Source: Pseudocoprococcus catus (lineage in GTDB: Bacteria; Bacillota; Clostridia; Lachnospirales; Lachnospiraceae). From it: a stretch of 64,000 nucleotides of DNA. The stretch's first letter is position 1. Every line of letters begins with the position of its first letter. The DNA lies in contig NZ_LR698973.1 in NCBI RefSeq assembly GCF_902381825.1, positions 1 to 64,000 on the forward strand. The letters run 5' to 3'. Position numbers and translations under genes: made by a program. The notes under the pieces were generated by a model. The model was not told where the DNA came from, did no database searches, and worked only from the letters and a program-made list of their open reading frames with translations. This document shows positions 17,881-27,344 of this stretch, piece after piece.

Positions 17881-17986
17881 ATCCGTAATGTTTTTGTAAC
17901 AAATGAAATATTTTAGTAAAAAAACAGATCCCACTACAAGTCAATATGAGAATGTAAAACTACGTTTTTACAGGAGGTTTATATCA

Positions 17987-18673
17987 ATGATTAAAAGAAA
18001 ACTTGCATTACTTGGCACTGCTGTTGCAGTATCTTTACTGATGACAGTACCGGCATTTGCAGCTGACACCAAAGATACAGACACTGCACAGAACGCACAG
18101 AATACACAGAGCGTACAGGAAGAGAAGACAGAAGAGAATACAGAAGAGAATACAGGCTATGTAACATGTTCTGTTCTCAATGTGCGCAGAGCCAGCTCTG
18201 AGAAATCAGATAAAGTCGGAACACTGAAGAGGGGTGAAGAAGTCAAGATTCTGAGAGATGAGGAGAATGGCTGGTATGCAATTGATTTTGAAGGTCACAT
18301 CCGATATGTTCACGGTGATTATATTACAACAGATCAGAACGAGGTGAATGGTTATACAGCAAGCAGCTGGGATGGGCCTGTTCTGACTGCTTCGGCAGGT
18401 ACGATTAACGGACCAAGCGGTAAGGAAACATATTATAATTTGAATATGTCAGGTGTTGTCAGCATTATGAGAAGTCTTGGCAATACAGATGAGTACTGGG
18501 TCAGAGATGACGGTGTGAAGATGCTTGGTGATTATGTAATGGTTGCTGCCAATCTGAATGTCCATCCGAGAGGCTCAATTGTAGAGACGAGTCTTGGACT
18601 TGGTATTGTCTGTGATACAGGTGGCTTTGCATCCGGCAATTCCACACAGCTTGATATTGCAGTCAGCTGGTAG
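17987..18673 (+). CDS. Secreted SH3b plus 3D/barrel-domain protein
   Basis: Start chosen at the ATG that follows CAGGAGG. It opens MIKRKLALLGTAVAVSLLMT and has a signal peptide cut after AFA at about residue 25. A Thr/Glu-rich linker leads to a bacterial SH3 domain (about residues 55-115: VTCSVLNVRRASSEKSDKVG), which usually binds cell wall. The C-terminal part (about 130-228) has DYVMVAANLNVHPRGSIVE and CDTGGFASGNSTQLDIAVSW; the Asp and DTGG pattern resembles 3D/RlpA-like double-psi barrels linked to peptidoglycan turnover. It is probably a secreted wall-associated protein. The enzymatic role is inferred from distant resemblance. An upstream in-frame ATG at 17903 lacks a ribosome site. Confidence 0.75.
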   Translation: MIKRKLALLGTAVAVSLLMTVPAFAADTKDTDTAQNAQNTQSVQEEKTEENTEENTGYVTCSVLNVRRASSEKSDKVGTLKRGEEVKILRDEENGWYAIDFEGHIRYVHGDYITTDQNEVNGYTASSWDGPVLTASAGTINGPSGKETYYNLNMSGVVSIMRSLGNTDEYWVRDDGVKMLGDYVMVAANLNVHPRGSIVETSLGLGIVCDTGGFASGNSTQLDIAVSW

Positions 18674-18747
18674 AGCAAATGCCCATTGCAGTCAGGCTGT
18701 CTGACAATTTGAAGAATAATTAAAAACGGAAACAATTCTATGATAGA

Positions 18748-18787
18748 AATAAGTCGAAGAGCAGTGCTTTTCGGCTTATTTTATATT
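18748..18787 (+). terminator. Intrinsic terminator
   Basis: AATAAGTCGAA and TTTTCGGCTTATT form a stem with a G-T pair and a loop of about 9 nt, followed by TTATATT. It lies after the SH3/3D gene. Confidence 0.75.
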
Positions 18788-18827
18788 ATGATAAAAAAGT
18801 TTGATGATGAAGACAAGGAGGTAAGCG

Positions 18828-19223
18828 ATGATTAAGATTGGAATGCTTTTGCCTTATGAAGATATGCTGCTGATTGCAAAGCGTGTTTATGAAGCGACGG
18901 ATGAGTCCATCAGAGAGGCGTTGACGGCAGCGGCAGACCTGGCCAGAGTTGCAGAGAGTGAAAAACTGAATACGGCACAGTTTGAAACGGTACTGGATAC
19001 ATCCTTTAATAGTATTATCAAGTTAAATACGGTGGGTAATATTATCGTTATCAATAAAATGATTGAGAATCGCATTGGCAAGGATGAAGAAGAAGTTGTA
19101 GGCCTTCCGGTGGAAGAGATACTGCCGAATGTGGATAGAAGCCGTATAGAATCTATTTTAGAAGGAAAAGTGAAAGCTATGTTTCCGGATTATTTGCATA
19201 ACATAATAAAACAAAAAATATAG
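18828..19223 (+). pseudogene. PrpR_N/PAS regulator remnant
   Basis: 131 codons. The first 25 (IKIGMLLPYEDMLLIAKRVYE) look like the start of a PrpR_N sensor domain as found in sigma-54 activators. From about residue 50 a PAS-like domain follows (FETVLDTSFNSIIKLNTVGN, then VVGLPVEEILPNVDRSRIE). The bulk of PrpR_N between them, and the AAA+ and DNA-binding domains expected afterwards, are absent. An AAGGAGG ribosome site is still present, so a short protein could be made. It is most simply a deletion remnant of a larger regulator. Confidence 0.55.
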
Positions 19224-19291
19224 TGAAATTGATAAATTTGAACTAAAATGGATAGTGTATCAGAAAAATACGTGAATGGGAGGCGTATATC

Positions 19292-20149
19292 ATGAAAGAA
19301 GAATATCTTAAACTGAATGATGGCAGCAGGATGCCTCGTCTGGGGATGGGAACCTGGTATCTGGGAGAAAATAAGGCAGCAAGAAAACAGGAAATTGAAG
19401 CATTGAGAGCAGGAATTCATGCTGGATGCAGTTTGATTGATACAGCGGAAATGTATGGCAGCGGCAAGTCGGAACAGTTAATAGGGGAGGCTATAAAAGG
19501 AATAGACAGAAGTTCACTTTTTATTGTTTCAAAAGTATATCCTCATAATGCGGGACGTGCCCATATTTTTGATGCACTGGATCGTTCATTGAGAAATTTA
19601 AGGACAGATTATCTTGATTTATATTTACTTCACTGGCGTGGGCAGGTACCTTTGAGAGAGACCGTTGAGTGCATGGAGCAGTTGGTCAAAGAAGGAAAAA
19701 TCCGCAGATGGGGTGTTTCTAATTTTGATACAGATGATATGGAAGAATTATTTTCTGTAAAAAATGGAGATCATTGCGCAGTGAATCAGGTATTATACCA
19801 TTTGGGGTCAAGAGGAGTAGAATATGATCTGATGCCGTGGCTTGAAGAGCATCATGTTCCGCTGATGGCCTATTGTCCATTGGCACAGGGCGGTGATCTT
19901 AGAAGGGGACTGCTGAATAATAAGGCTGTTCAAATGGTCGCAGAGCAGAGACATATAACCGCCATGCAGGTGCTACTGGCATTTGTACTTCATCATGAGA
20001 ATGTGATTGCCATTCCTAGAAGCGGCAAAGCGGAGCATGTTCTTGAAAATTGTCAGGCGGCGGAAATTAAGCTGACAGAAGAGGAATACAGACTTCTTGA
20101 TCGGGCATTTCCTGCGCCGGATCACAAGGTCTGGCTTGATATTGTTTAA
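19292..20149 (+). CDS. Aldo/keto reductase
   Basis: 285-aa NAD(P)H-dependent oxidoreductase of the AKR superfamily, a cytosolic TIM barrel that reduces carbonyl groups. The catalytic tetrad is visible: Asp50 and Tyr55 in LIDTAEMYGSG, Lys81 in IVSKVYPHN and His114 in YLLHWRG. The cofactor-binding block is VIAIPRSGKAEHVLEN near the C-terminus. It resembles the YdbC/DkgA-type bacterial group. The substrate is unknown. The gene stands alone: a decayed regulator precedes it and a strong terminator follows. The RBS is GGGAGG. Confidence 0.88.
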   Translation: MKEEYLKLNDGSRMPRLGMGTWYLGENKAARKQEIEALRAGIHAGCSLIDTAEMYGSGKSEQLIGEAIKGIDRSSLFIVSKVYPHNAGRAHIFDALDRSLRNLRTDYLDLYLLHWRGQVPLRETVECMEQLVKEGKIRRWGVSNFDTDDMEELFSVKNGDHCAVNQVLYHLGSRGVEYDLMPWLEEHHVPLMAYCPLAQGGDLRRGLLNNKAVQMVAEQRHITAMQVLLAFVLHHENVIAIPRSGKAEHVLENCQAAEIKLTEEEYRLLDRAFPAPDHKVWLDIV

Positions 20150-20202
20150 TTGAATGACAAAGTACAGGGCGGCCTGTATGTAAAGGTGATTTGTTTAGTC
20201 AG

Positions 20203-20241
20203 GGATGGAATAGATACATTTATCTATTCCATCCTTTTTTT
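20203..20241 (+). terminator. Strong intrinsic terminator
   Basis: GGATGGAATAGATA and TATCTATTCCATCC form a perfect 14-bp stem with a 4-nt loop, followed by seven T residues. It ends the aldo/keto reductase transcript. Confidence 0.95.
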
Positions 20242-20377
20242 GAGTATGTTATACTATATGGAGTCTGAATGATATAGCATTGTAAATGTTGCAGTTTGTT
20301 AGGTGTTACATTTTTATAGAAGGAATGAATTCTGAGCAGTAAAATGCTGTCATTATCATAATGGAGGAAATGAAGAA

Positions 20378-21769
20378 ATGGCGAAAGACCATAAGCAGGG
20401 AAAGAGAGGCCTGAATATTATTATCGTGGGCTGCGGCAAAGTTGGTGCCTCCCTGACGGAACAGTTATATAAGGAAGGACATGATATTACACTGGTGGAC
20501 AGAAGTTCAGATCGTCTTCAGGCATTGACAGATATGTATGATGTTATGGGAATTGTAGGAAATGGTGCCAGTTATAAGATTCAGAGAGAAGCAGGTATTG
20601 ACACTGCAGATCTGATGATTGCTGTGACAGATTCTGATGAGCTGAATCTGCTTTGCTGTACGGTAGCAAAGCGTGTGGGTGATTGTGCAGCCATTGCCCG
20701 TGTCCGTACACCGGATTACAGCGATGAGGTTTCTTATTTGAAGGAGAAGCTGGGACTGGCAATGATCATCAATCCGGAGATGGAAGCAGCCAATGAGATT
20801 ACGCATGTACTCAGCTTGCCGGCAGCATTAGGTGTCAACTCATTCGCCCATGGACAGGCACAGATGATTCGTTTTAAGATTCCGGTGAATAACAGACTGG
20901 ATGGCCAGAAGGTTATGGCCATGGCCAGAAATATTTCGGGTGATGTGCTTGTATGTGCTGTAGAGCGAGAGAAACAGGTATTTATTCCGGATGGTAATTT
21001 TGAGCTGCATCAGGGAGATGTTGTCTCTTTTATCGCTGCATCCAAAGCGGCAAAGGAGTTTTTTGAGCGTATCGGAATGCCGAACAAACCGGTGCATAAT
21101 ACGATGATCATCGGAGGCGGTAAGGCAGCTTATTATCTTGGCAAGATGCTGCTGGACATGGGAATTGAAGTCAAGATCATAGAGATGGACAGAAAGCGGT
21201 GCAGGGAATTGAGTGTTTTGCTGCCTCAGGCAACGATCATCAATGGCGATGGTACAGATGAAGAACTGCTGAAGGAAGAAGAAATTGCTTATGTGGATTC
21301 ACTTGTTCCACTGACAGGTATTGATGAGGAGAATGTGCTGCTGGCGCTCCATGCAAGGGAAGTTTCTGATGCCAAGGTCATTACCAAGGTGAACAGAAAT
21401 GCTTTCCATAATCTTATCGATAAACTGGATCTTGGCAGTGTTATTTATCCGAAGTATATTACGGCGGAGGCGATTGTTGCCTATGTTCGTGCAAAACAGG
21501 CATCCATGGACAGCAGCAATGTGGAGACGATTTACCATATGTTTGATTCAAGGGCAGAAGCCATCGAATTTAATGTCAGTGCCAGTTCAAGAGTGACGGA
21601 TGTGCCATTGAAAGACCTGAACACAAAAGATAATCTGCTGATCGCCTGTATTAATCGATACGGCAAAATCATTATTCCAGGTGGTATGGATTGTATTCAG
21701 GCCGGGGATACAGTTGTCATCGTAACAACACATACCGGTTTCCAGAATATTGAAGATATTTTGCGGTAG
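20378..21769 (+). CDS. trkA: TrkA, potassium uptake NAD-binding regulatory subunit
   Basis: 463-aa peripheral membrane protein with two RCK modules. Each module has an N-terminal Rossmann domain: IIIVGCGKVGASLTEQLY near residue 15, and MIIGGGKAAYYLGKML near 245. Each Rossmann domain is followed by a TrkA_C domain (about 145-230 and 375-463). It gates the TrkH channel in response to nucleotide binding. The start follows GGAGG at 20363; a nearby ATG at 20370 is out of frame. trkH begins 12 bp after the stop, so the two subunits are co-expressed. Confidence 0.95.
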   Translation: MAKDHKQGKRGLNIIIVGCGKVGASLTEQLYKEGHDITLVDRSSDRLQALTDMYDVMGIVGNGASYKIQREAGIDTADLMIAVTDSDELNLLCCTVAKRVGDCAAIARVRTPDYSDEVSYLKEKLGLAMIINPEMEAANEITHVLSLPAALGVNSFAHGQAQMIRFKIPVNNRLDGQKVMAMARNISGDVLVCAVEREKQVFIPDGNFELHQGDVVSFIAASKAAKEFFERIGMPNKPVHNTMIIGGGKAAYYLGKMLLDMGIEVKIIEMDRKRCRELSVLLPQATIINGDGTDEELLKEEEIAYVDSLVPLTGIDEENVLLALHAREVSDAKVITKVNRNAFHNLIDKLDLGSVIYPKYITAEAIVAYVRAKQASMDSSNVETIYHMFDSRAEAIEFNVSASSRVTDVPLKDLNTKDNLLIACINRYGKIIIPGGMDCIQAGDTVVIVTTHTGFQNIEDILR

Positions 21770-21781
21770 TGGAGGTGCCAG

Positions 21782-23269
21782 ATGAACGGAGGAATGATCA
21801 GATTTATTCTGGGCAGTGTATTGAAAGTGGAATCGGTACTTCTTTTATTTCCTTGCATTGTCGCAGTTTTTTATAGAGAATCCGCAGGTTACTGGTTTTT
21901 GCTTACAGCAGTGCTGAGTTTTGTGATCGGCTATCTGATGGTAAGAAAGAAACCAGCCAATACGGTATTCTATCTGAAGGAAGGCTGCGTGACGACTGCG
22001 TTGTCATGGATTATGATCAGTCTGGTAGGCTGTCTGCCATTTTATTTGTCAGGAGAGATTCCTGCATTTACAGACGCGTTATTTGAAACGATATCAGGTT
22101 TTACAACAACAGGCGCCAGCATTTTGTCGGATGTCGAATGTCTGTCACAGAGCATTCTTTTCTGGCGGAGTTTCAGTCACTGGATTGGCGGTATGGGCGT
22201 GCTTGTTTTCCTTTTGGCGATTATCCCGCTGAGCGGCGGTTCACATATGAACCTGATGCGAGCGGAGAGCCCGGGGCCATCTGTGGGCAAGCTGGTGCCA
22301 AAGGTACGTGCGACAGCGCGTATTCTCTATTTAATTTATTTCGGCATGACCATTGTCGAGCTGATTTTCCTGCTTATTGGCAAAATGCCGTTCCTTGAAG
22401 CCATGATGATCACTTTCGGTACAGCAGGCACCGGTGGATTTGGTGTACGGAATACAAGCATTGGCGGTTATTCAGCTTATATTCAGTGGGTTGTTGCCAT
22501 TTTTATGATTTTATTCGGTGTCAACTTTAATGCCTATTACTTTTTATTGATGAAGCGCTTTAAGCAGGCCTTTGACATGGAAGAGGTCAAAGGTTATTTT
22601 CTGGTCATTGCAGCAGCCAGTGCATTGATCTTTATCAATATCTATGACAAGACAATGACAGCTGCCGATACGATCCGCCATGTGGTTTTCCAGGTTGGAT
22701 CTCTGATGACATCTACCGGTTATTCTACAGTGGATTTTGATCTGTGGCCAAGTGCGTCGAAGGTGGTATTGATCATCATCATGTTTATTGGCGCCTGTGC
22801 GGGAAGTACCGGAGGCGGTATTAAGGTTTCGCGTGTTATCATGATGCTGAAGAGCGTGAAACGCGAATTGAATGCTTATCTTCATCCGAAGAGTGTCCGT
22901 ATGATTAAGATGGAGGGCAAGGCACTGGATCAGGGAGCCATCAGTTCCGTAGCTGTTTACTTTATTACATTTACCCTGATATTTGCGGTATCTTTCCTTC
23001 TTGTGGCCTTGGAAGGAAGAGATCTGACCACGAATTTTACAGCCGTTTTGACAACGATGAACAATATGGGACCGGGGCTGGCAGATGTTGGCCCATCCAA
23101 GAATTTTGGCGGACTTTCAATATTGTCGAAATATGTCCTGATGTTTGATATGCTGGCGGGACGTCTGGAACTGTTCCCAATGCTCGTTTTATTCCATCCT
23201 GTATTATGGAAGGAAACATGGGAAGGCGGCAAACGAAGAAGACGTCTGAAAAGAAAAAAAGTCTCTTGA
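21782..23269 (+). CDS. trkH: TrkH, potassium channel subunit
   Basis: 495-aa polytopic membrane protein of the Trk/Ktr/HKT superfamily. The pore-loop filter motifs recur along the chain: ETISGFTTTGASI, FGTAGTGGFGVRNT, SLMTSTGYSTVDFD and a last one near TTMNNMGPGLADVG. The intracellular block CAGSTGGGIKVSRVI is typical. It forms the potassium-conducting dimer regulated by TrkA, whose gene ends 12 bp upstream behind a GGAGG site. The basic C-terminal tail is KRRRRLKRKK. Confidence 0.95.
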   Translation: MNGGMIRFILGSVLKVESVLLLFPCIVAVFYRESAGYWFLLTAVLSFVIGYLMVRKKPANTVFYLKEGCVTTALSWIMISLVGCLPFYLSGEIPAFTDALFETISGFTTTGASILSDVECLSQSILFWRSFSHWIGGMGVLVFLLAIIPLSGGSHMNLMRAESPGPSVGKLVPKVRATARILYLIYFGMTIVELIFLLIGKMPFLEAMMITFGTAGTGGFGVRNTSIGGYSAYIQWVVAIFMILFGVNFNAYYFLLMKRFKQAFDMEEVKGYFLVIAAASALIFINIYDKTMTAADTIRHVVFQVGSLMTSTGYSTVDFDLWPSASKVVLIIIMFIGACAGSTGGGIKVSRVIMMLKSVKRELNAYLHPKSVRMIKMEGKALDQGAISSVAVYFITFTLIFAVSFLLVALEGRDLTTNFTAVLTTMNNMGPGLADVGPSKNFGGLSILSKYVLMFDMLAGRLELFPMLVLFHPVLWKETWEGGKRRRRLKRKKVS

Positions 23270-23329
23270 GAATTAAAATATAACTGTGTGACAATGGCAG
23301 ATAGTTGCCGGAAAGGCGGTTGATGATTG

Positions 23330-24496
23330 ATGAAAGAACGATTACTGCGTGAATTTGCAGAACGGTTTGGAAATGCGGAAGGTGCACAGGTTTACTTTGC
23401 ACCCGGACGTGTGAATTTGATCGGTGAACATACAGATTACAATGGCGGCCATGTATTTCCATGTGCACTGGATATTGGCACGTATGCGGTGGTTAGAAAA
23501 CGTCAGGATAAGCGTTTGTTTTTTTATTCAATGAATTATCCTGAAGCGGGCATTATCAACAGTTCACTGACCGGTCAGCTGGAACATGATGATGAGGATG
23601 GATGGGCCAATTATCCGAAGGGTGTGATATGGGCCTTTGAAGAAAAAGGTATGCAGCCGGCCTGTGGTTTTGAAATGATGGTTTACGGCAACCTGCCCAG
23701 CGGAGCAGGGCTGTCATCTTCTGCTTCCCTTGAGGTCTTGACAGGATGGGCACTTAGAGATATATTTGAATTTGAGGTATCCGATCAGGAGATAGCACTG
23801 ATCAGTCAGCATGCGGAGAATACATTTAATGGTGTCCGCTGCGGTGTGATGGATCAGTTTGCTGTGGCCATGGGCAGAGCGCATCAGGCGATTTATCTGA
23901 ATACAGAGAATTTGTCCTATCGTTATGTACCGGTACAGCTTCAGAATATGCAGCTGATCATTTCATGTACGAATAAGGAACGCGGTCTGGCTGATTCCAA
24001 GTATAACCTCAGACGCATGGAGTGTGAGCGGGCACTGGCTGATTTACAGAAAGTTGCATCGATCAGACAGCTTGGTGAGTTATCCATGGATGATTTTGAA
24101 AAATATCAGGCAGCGATTACTGACGATGTCTGCAGAAGGCGTGCAAGGCATGCTGTTTCAGAGAATGCGCGGACCATTCAGGCTGTGCAGGCTCTGGAGA
24201 ACAATGATCTGAACCGATTTGGTCGGCTTATGAACGCATCCCATCAGTCCCTGAGGGATGACTATGAAGTCACAGGAGATGAACTGGATGCTTTAGTTGA
24301 AGCAGCATGGGATACAGAAGGTGTTTTAGGCTCCCGTATGACAGGCGCAGGTTTCGGTGGATGCACCATCAGCCTCGTCCGCACAGAAGCTGTCGACAAT
24401 TTTATAAAAAACGTTGGTAGAATTTACAGACAGCAAATCGGCTATCCGGCCGACTTCTATATTTGCCAAATAGGCGACGGCCCTGGAAAGTTATAA
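23330..24496 (+). CDS. galK: Galactokinase
   Basis: GHMP-family kinase of about 388 aa that phosphorylates alpha-D-galactose to galactose 1-phosphate, the first committed Leloir step. The galactokinase signature GRVNLIGEHTDYNGGHVFP lies at about residues 27-45, the GHMP ATP-binding motif NLPSGAGLSSSASLE at about 124-138, and MTGAGFGGCTISLV near the C-terminus. Start chosen at ATG 23330; a TTG directly before it (23327) is also in frame. galE follows after 16 bp. No galT is visible in the window, so the uridylyltransferase must be elsewhere. Confidence 0.95.
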   Translation: MKERLLREFAERFGNAEGAQVYFAPGRVNLIGEHTDYNGGHVFPCALDIGTYAVVRKRQDKRLFFYSMNYPEAGIINSSLTGQLEHDDEDGWANYPKGVIWAFEEKGMQPACGFEMMVYGNLPSGAGLSSSASLEVLTGWALRDIFEFEVSDQEIALISQHAENTFNGVRCGVMDQFAVAMGRAHQAIYLNTENLSYRYVPVQLQNMQLIISCTNKERGLADSKYNLRRMECERALADLQKVASIRQLGELSMDDFEKYQAAITDDVCRRRARHAVSENARTIQAVQALENNDLNRFGRLMNASHQSLRDDYEVTGDELDALVEAAWDTEGVLGSRMTGAGFGGCTISLVRTEAVDNFIKNVGRIYRQQIGYPADFYICQIGDGPGKL

Positions 24497-24512
24497 CAGA
24501 AAGGATTTTATT

Positions 24513-25520
24513 ATGAAAATTTTAGTATCAGGTGGTACAGGCTATATTGGTTCACACACATGTGTGGAACTTCTGAATAAAGGTTACGATGTTGTAGCAT
24601 TTGATAATCTTTACAATTCCAAGATAGATGTTGTTGACAGAGTGGAGAAGATTACAGGCAAGAAGCTGATTTTCTACAAAGCGGATATGCTGGACAAAGA
24701 GTCTATGCGTCCTATATTTGAAGAGCATAAGTTTGATGCGGTGATTCACTTTGCTGCACTCAAAGCCGTTGGCGAATCCGTTCAGAAGCCGCTGGCTTAT
24801 TACAAGAACAATATTTCCGGTTCATTGAATTTATGTGAACTGATGAATGAATATGGCTGTAAGCGCATTATCTTCAGTTCTTCAGCAACTGTTTACGGTG
24901 CCCCGAAGACAGTACCGATCACAGAAGATTTCCCATTATCTACAACGAATCCATATGGTTCAACCAAGCTGATGCTTGAAAGAATCTTCTCAGATTTCTG
25001 TGTACCGGATCCGGAATGGAGTGTTGTACTGCTTCGTTACTTTAATCCAATCGGTGCCCATGAGAGCGGTCTCCTTGGTGAGAGCCCGAACGGTATTCCG
25101 AACAACCTGATGCCTTATATTGCACAGGTAGCAGCCGGCAAGCTGGAGTGTCTGGGGGTATTCGGCAATGATTATGATACACCGGATGGTACAGGTGTCA
25201 GGGATTACATCCATGTGGTTGACCTGGCAAAGGGTCATGTGAATGCTGTTGAGAAGGTAACTTCTTCTACAGGCGTGAATATTTACAATCTGGGTACAGG
25301 TATCGGTTACAGTGTACTGGATATTGTTAAGGCATTTGAAGCTGCTAATGGTATCAAGATTCCTTATGTGATCAAACCGCGTCGTGCAGGGGATATTGCC
25401 ATCTGTTATGCGAACCCTGGAAAGGCAAAGCGAGAACTTGGATGGGAAGCAAAGTATGATCTTGAACGCATGTGCAAAGATTCCTGGAATTTTACCAAGA
25501 AGAGTCTCGGCTTGGAATAG
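24513..25520 (+). CDS. galE: UDP-glucose 4-epimerase
   Basis: 335-aa extended-SDR enzyme that interconverts UDP-galactose and UDP-glucose using bound NAD. The Rossmann motif GGTGYIGSHTCVEL is at the N-terminus, HFAALKAVGESVQKPL at about 80-95, the catalytic Ser in SSSATVYG, and the Tyr-Lys pair in NPYGSTK. The nucleotide-sugar block RYFNPIGAHESGLLGE is complete. RBS AGAAAGGA. It forms an operon with galK upstream and probably the small DUF1292 gene nine bases downstream. Confidence 0.96.
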   Translation: MKILVSGGTGYIGSHTCVELLNKGYDVVAFDNLYNSKIDVVDRVEKITGKKLIFYKADMLDKESMRPIFEEHKFDAVIHFAALKAVGESVQKPLAYYKNNISGSLNLCELMNEYGCKRIIFSSSATVYGAPKTVPITEDFPLSTTNPYGSTKLMLERIFSDFCVPDPEWSVVLLRYFNPIGAHESGLLGESPNGIPNNLMPYIAQVAAGKLECLGVFGNDYDTPDGTGVRDYIHVVDLAKGHVNAVEKVTSSTGVNIYNLGTGIGYSVLDIVKAFEAANGIKIPYVIKPRRAGDIAICYANPGKAKRELGWEAKYDLERMCKDSWNFTKKSLGLE

Positions 25521-25529
25521 GACGGTTTT

Positions 25530-25808
25530 ATGGCAGATTTAATAACATTTGTAACGGAAACCGGTCAGATTATCAGAGGTTCTGTGATGGGGGCTTTTGA
25601 GGACGATCTTTCAGGGAAGAATTATGTGATTTATACAGACAATTCCATCAATGAGACGGGTAATTATAATATTTATGCAGCGTCTTACGATCCGGAGCAG
25701 GAGGATGAACAGATTCTGATCCATGCCATTGAGACGGAGGCCGAATGGCAGCGAATTGAGATGATGATGCAGAAACTCAGCAAGGGTCCTGAAAGATACG
25801 GAGAATAG
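25530..25808 (+). CDS. DUF1292-like small protein
   Basis: 92-aa acidic protein resembling the DUF1292 family of Firmicutes. It starts with ITFVTETGQIIRGSVMGAF, then has NYVIYTDNSINETGNYNIYA and a final helical part typical of the family. There is no signal peptide and no catalytic motif. The function of the family is unknown. It sits nine bases after galE without a terminator, so it is likely co-transcribed. The ribosome site (AGGAC) is weak. Confidence 0.65.
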   Translation: MADLITFVTETGQIIRGSVMGAFEDDLSGKNYVIYTDNSINETGNYNIYAASYDPEQEDEQILIHAIETEAEWQRIEMMMQKLSKGPERYGE

Positions 25809-25914
25809 TCAGAATATTTTATAAAAATAGATATAGTTATAGACAAAATAACACAAATCTGGAAAATATAGTCATTCTTATAAATGAAATAAGAAAAACG
25901 AAAGACAGAAATTG

Positions 25915-25942
25915 TTGACACACCGAAAATCAGTGTTATACT
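25915..25942 (+). promoter_or_regulatory. Promoter of the second BMP operon
   Basis: TTGACA (25915-25920), a 16-bp spacer and TATACT (25937-25942). It leads into a leader of about 120 nt that contains mutually exclusive hairpins (25992-26042). Confidence 0.8.
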
Positions 25943-25991
25943 AAAATTAGCAGATCGTTTGAAAACAATGGCAGAAAGAGATGGTATTTTG

Positions 25992-26042
25992 TCATGCAAA
26001 GAGGCATGAATAGTGAGAAGTTCATGCCTCTTTTTGTTTTTA
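25992..26042 (+). promoter_or_regulatory. Leader terminator with alternative antiterminator stem
   Basis: GAGGCATGAA (26001-26010) and TTCATGCCTC (26021-26030) make a perfect 10-bp stem followed by a T-rich tail, an intrinsic terminator 27 bp before the BMP start codon. TCATGC (25992-25997) can instead pair with GCATGA (26004-26009), which breaks up the terminator's left arm. This is attenuator architecture. The upstream 40 nt (25949-25990) would be the sensor. It does not match the purine riboswitch consensus that I know. Confidence 0.6.
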
Positions 26043-26069
26043 AGCACACGTAATAAGGAGGTAGTTACT

Positions 26070-27326
26070 ATGAAAAAGTTTTTGGCACTTGTATTGACCG
26101 TAGTAATGGCTGCTTCTCTTGCAGCTTGCGGTAATTCAGGAACAAAGGAAACACAGGCACCTGCATCAGGTGACAGTGAGACAGCCGCTGAGTCAACAGC
26201 AGCAGAATCTACAGGTGAGACAGCAGAGAAGGTTGGCGAAGGTGTAGATGTTAAGGATTTGAAAGTTGGTTTTATTTTTATCGGTGATGAGAATGAAGGT
26301 TATACAGCCGCTCATTATGCCGGTGCAAAGGGTATGCAGGAAGCACTTGGCCTTTCTGATGATCAGATCATCATCAAATGGAACATTCCTGAAGATGAGA
26401 CATGTTATGATGCAGCCGTAGACCTTGCAGACCAGGGATGCAATATCGTTTTTGCCAACAGCTTTGGTCATGAATCTTATATCCTTCAGGCCGCAGCTGA
26501 ATTTCCGGATGTACAGTTCTGTCATGCAACAGGGTATCAGGCAGCCGGCAGTGGACTTGCCAATATGCACAACTACTTTACATCTATCTATGAATCCCGT
26601 TATGTATCAGGTGTCGTAGCCGGTATGAAACTGAATGAGATGATCGCAGATGGCAAGATTACAGAAGATACAGCTAAGGTTGGTTATGTAGGTGCTTATC
26701 CATATGCAGAAGTTATCAGCGGTTTCACATCCTTCTTCCTTGGTGTAAGAAGTCAGTGCCCATCCGCTACAATGGAAGTGAAGTACACAAACAGCTGGGC
26801 AAGTTTTGACCTTGAGAAAGAATGTGCTGAATCTCTGATCGCAGATAAATGTGTTCTGATCAGCCAGCATGCAGATACAACAGGTGCGCCTACAGCTTGT
26901 CAGGCAGCAGGTGTTCCTTGTGTTGGTTACAATATTTCTATGATTGAAACAGCTCCTGATGCAGCTCTGACAAGTGCTTCCATTAACTGGGAACCTTATT
27001 ATGAATATGCAACAAAATCCGTCATCGACGGTACAGCTATTGATACAGACTGGTGCAAGGGCTTTGCTGAAGGCGCAGACAAACTGACAGACCTCAATGA
27101 CAAGGTCGTTGCAGAAGGTACAGCTGAAAAGGTTAAAGAAGTTGAAGATGCGATCATTGATGGCAGCCTTCATGTATTTGATACCTCTACATTCACTGTA
27201 AATGGCAAGGAACTGACAGATGCTGACAGCGAATACATCAGCGACGGTTATTTCCATGAATCTGAAAAAGCTTCTGCACCAGCTTTCGATTTCATCATCG
27301 ATGGCATTACAGCAGTAACACAGTAA
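26070..27326 (+). CDS. BMP-family nucleoside-binding lipoprotein, second copy
   Basis: 418-aa lipoprotein. The start is the ATG behind AAGGAGG, giving MKKFLALVLTVVMAASLAAC with the lipobox cysteine at about residue 20. A Thr/Glu/Ala-rich tether runs to about residue 60. The binding domain starts at DLKVGFIFIGDENEGYTAAH, with EGYT in place of the more usual DQGWN, and includes CNIVFANSFGHE and HATGYQAAGSGLANMHNYF. It is about 70 residues longer than the first copy and only distantly similar, so it may bind a different purine nucleoside. It heads an operon with ATPase and two permeases. The leader is probably attenuated and a hairpin follows the gene. Confidence 0.88.
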   Translation: MKKFLALVLTVVMAASLAACGNSGTKETQAPASGDSETAAESTAAESTGETAEKVGEGVDVKDLKVGFIFIGDENEGYTAAHYAGAKGMQEALGLSDDQIIIKWNIPEDETCYDAAVDLADQGCNIVFANSFGHESYILQAAAEFPDVQFCHATGYQAAGSGLANMHNYFTSIYESRYVSGVVAGMKLNEMIADGKITEDTAKVGYVGAYPYAEVISGFTSFFLGVRSQCPSATMEVKYTNSWASFDLEKECAESLIADKCVLISQHADTTGAPTACQAAGVPCVGYNISMIETAPDAALTSASINWEPYYEYATKSVIDGTAIDTDWCKGFAEGADKLTDLNDKVVAEGTAEKVKEVEDAIIDGSLHVFDTSTFTVNGKELTDADSEYISDGYFHESEKASAPAFDFIIDGITAVTQ

Positions 27327-27344
27327 TCGTATGATATCTGAAGT

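Noticed and set aside
17887..17986. Cyclic-di-AMP (ydaO) riboswitch before the SH3/3D gene
   Set aside because: The leader is too short and lacks the conserved GC-rich blocks of that class.
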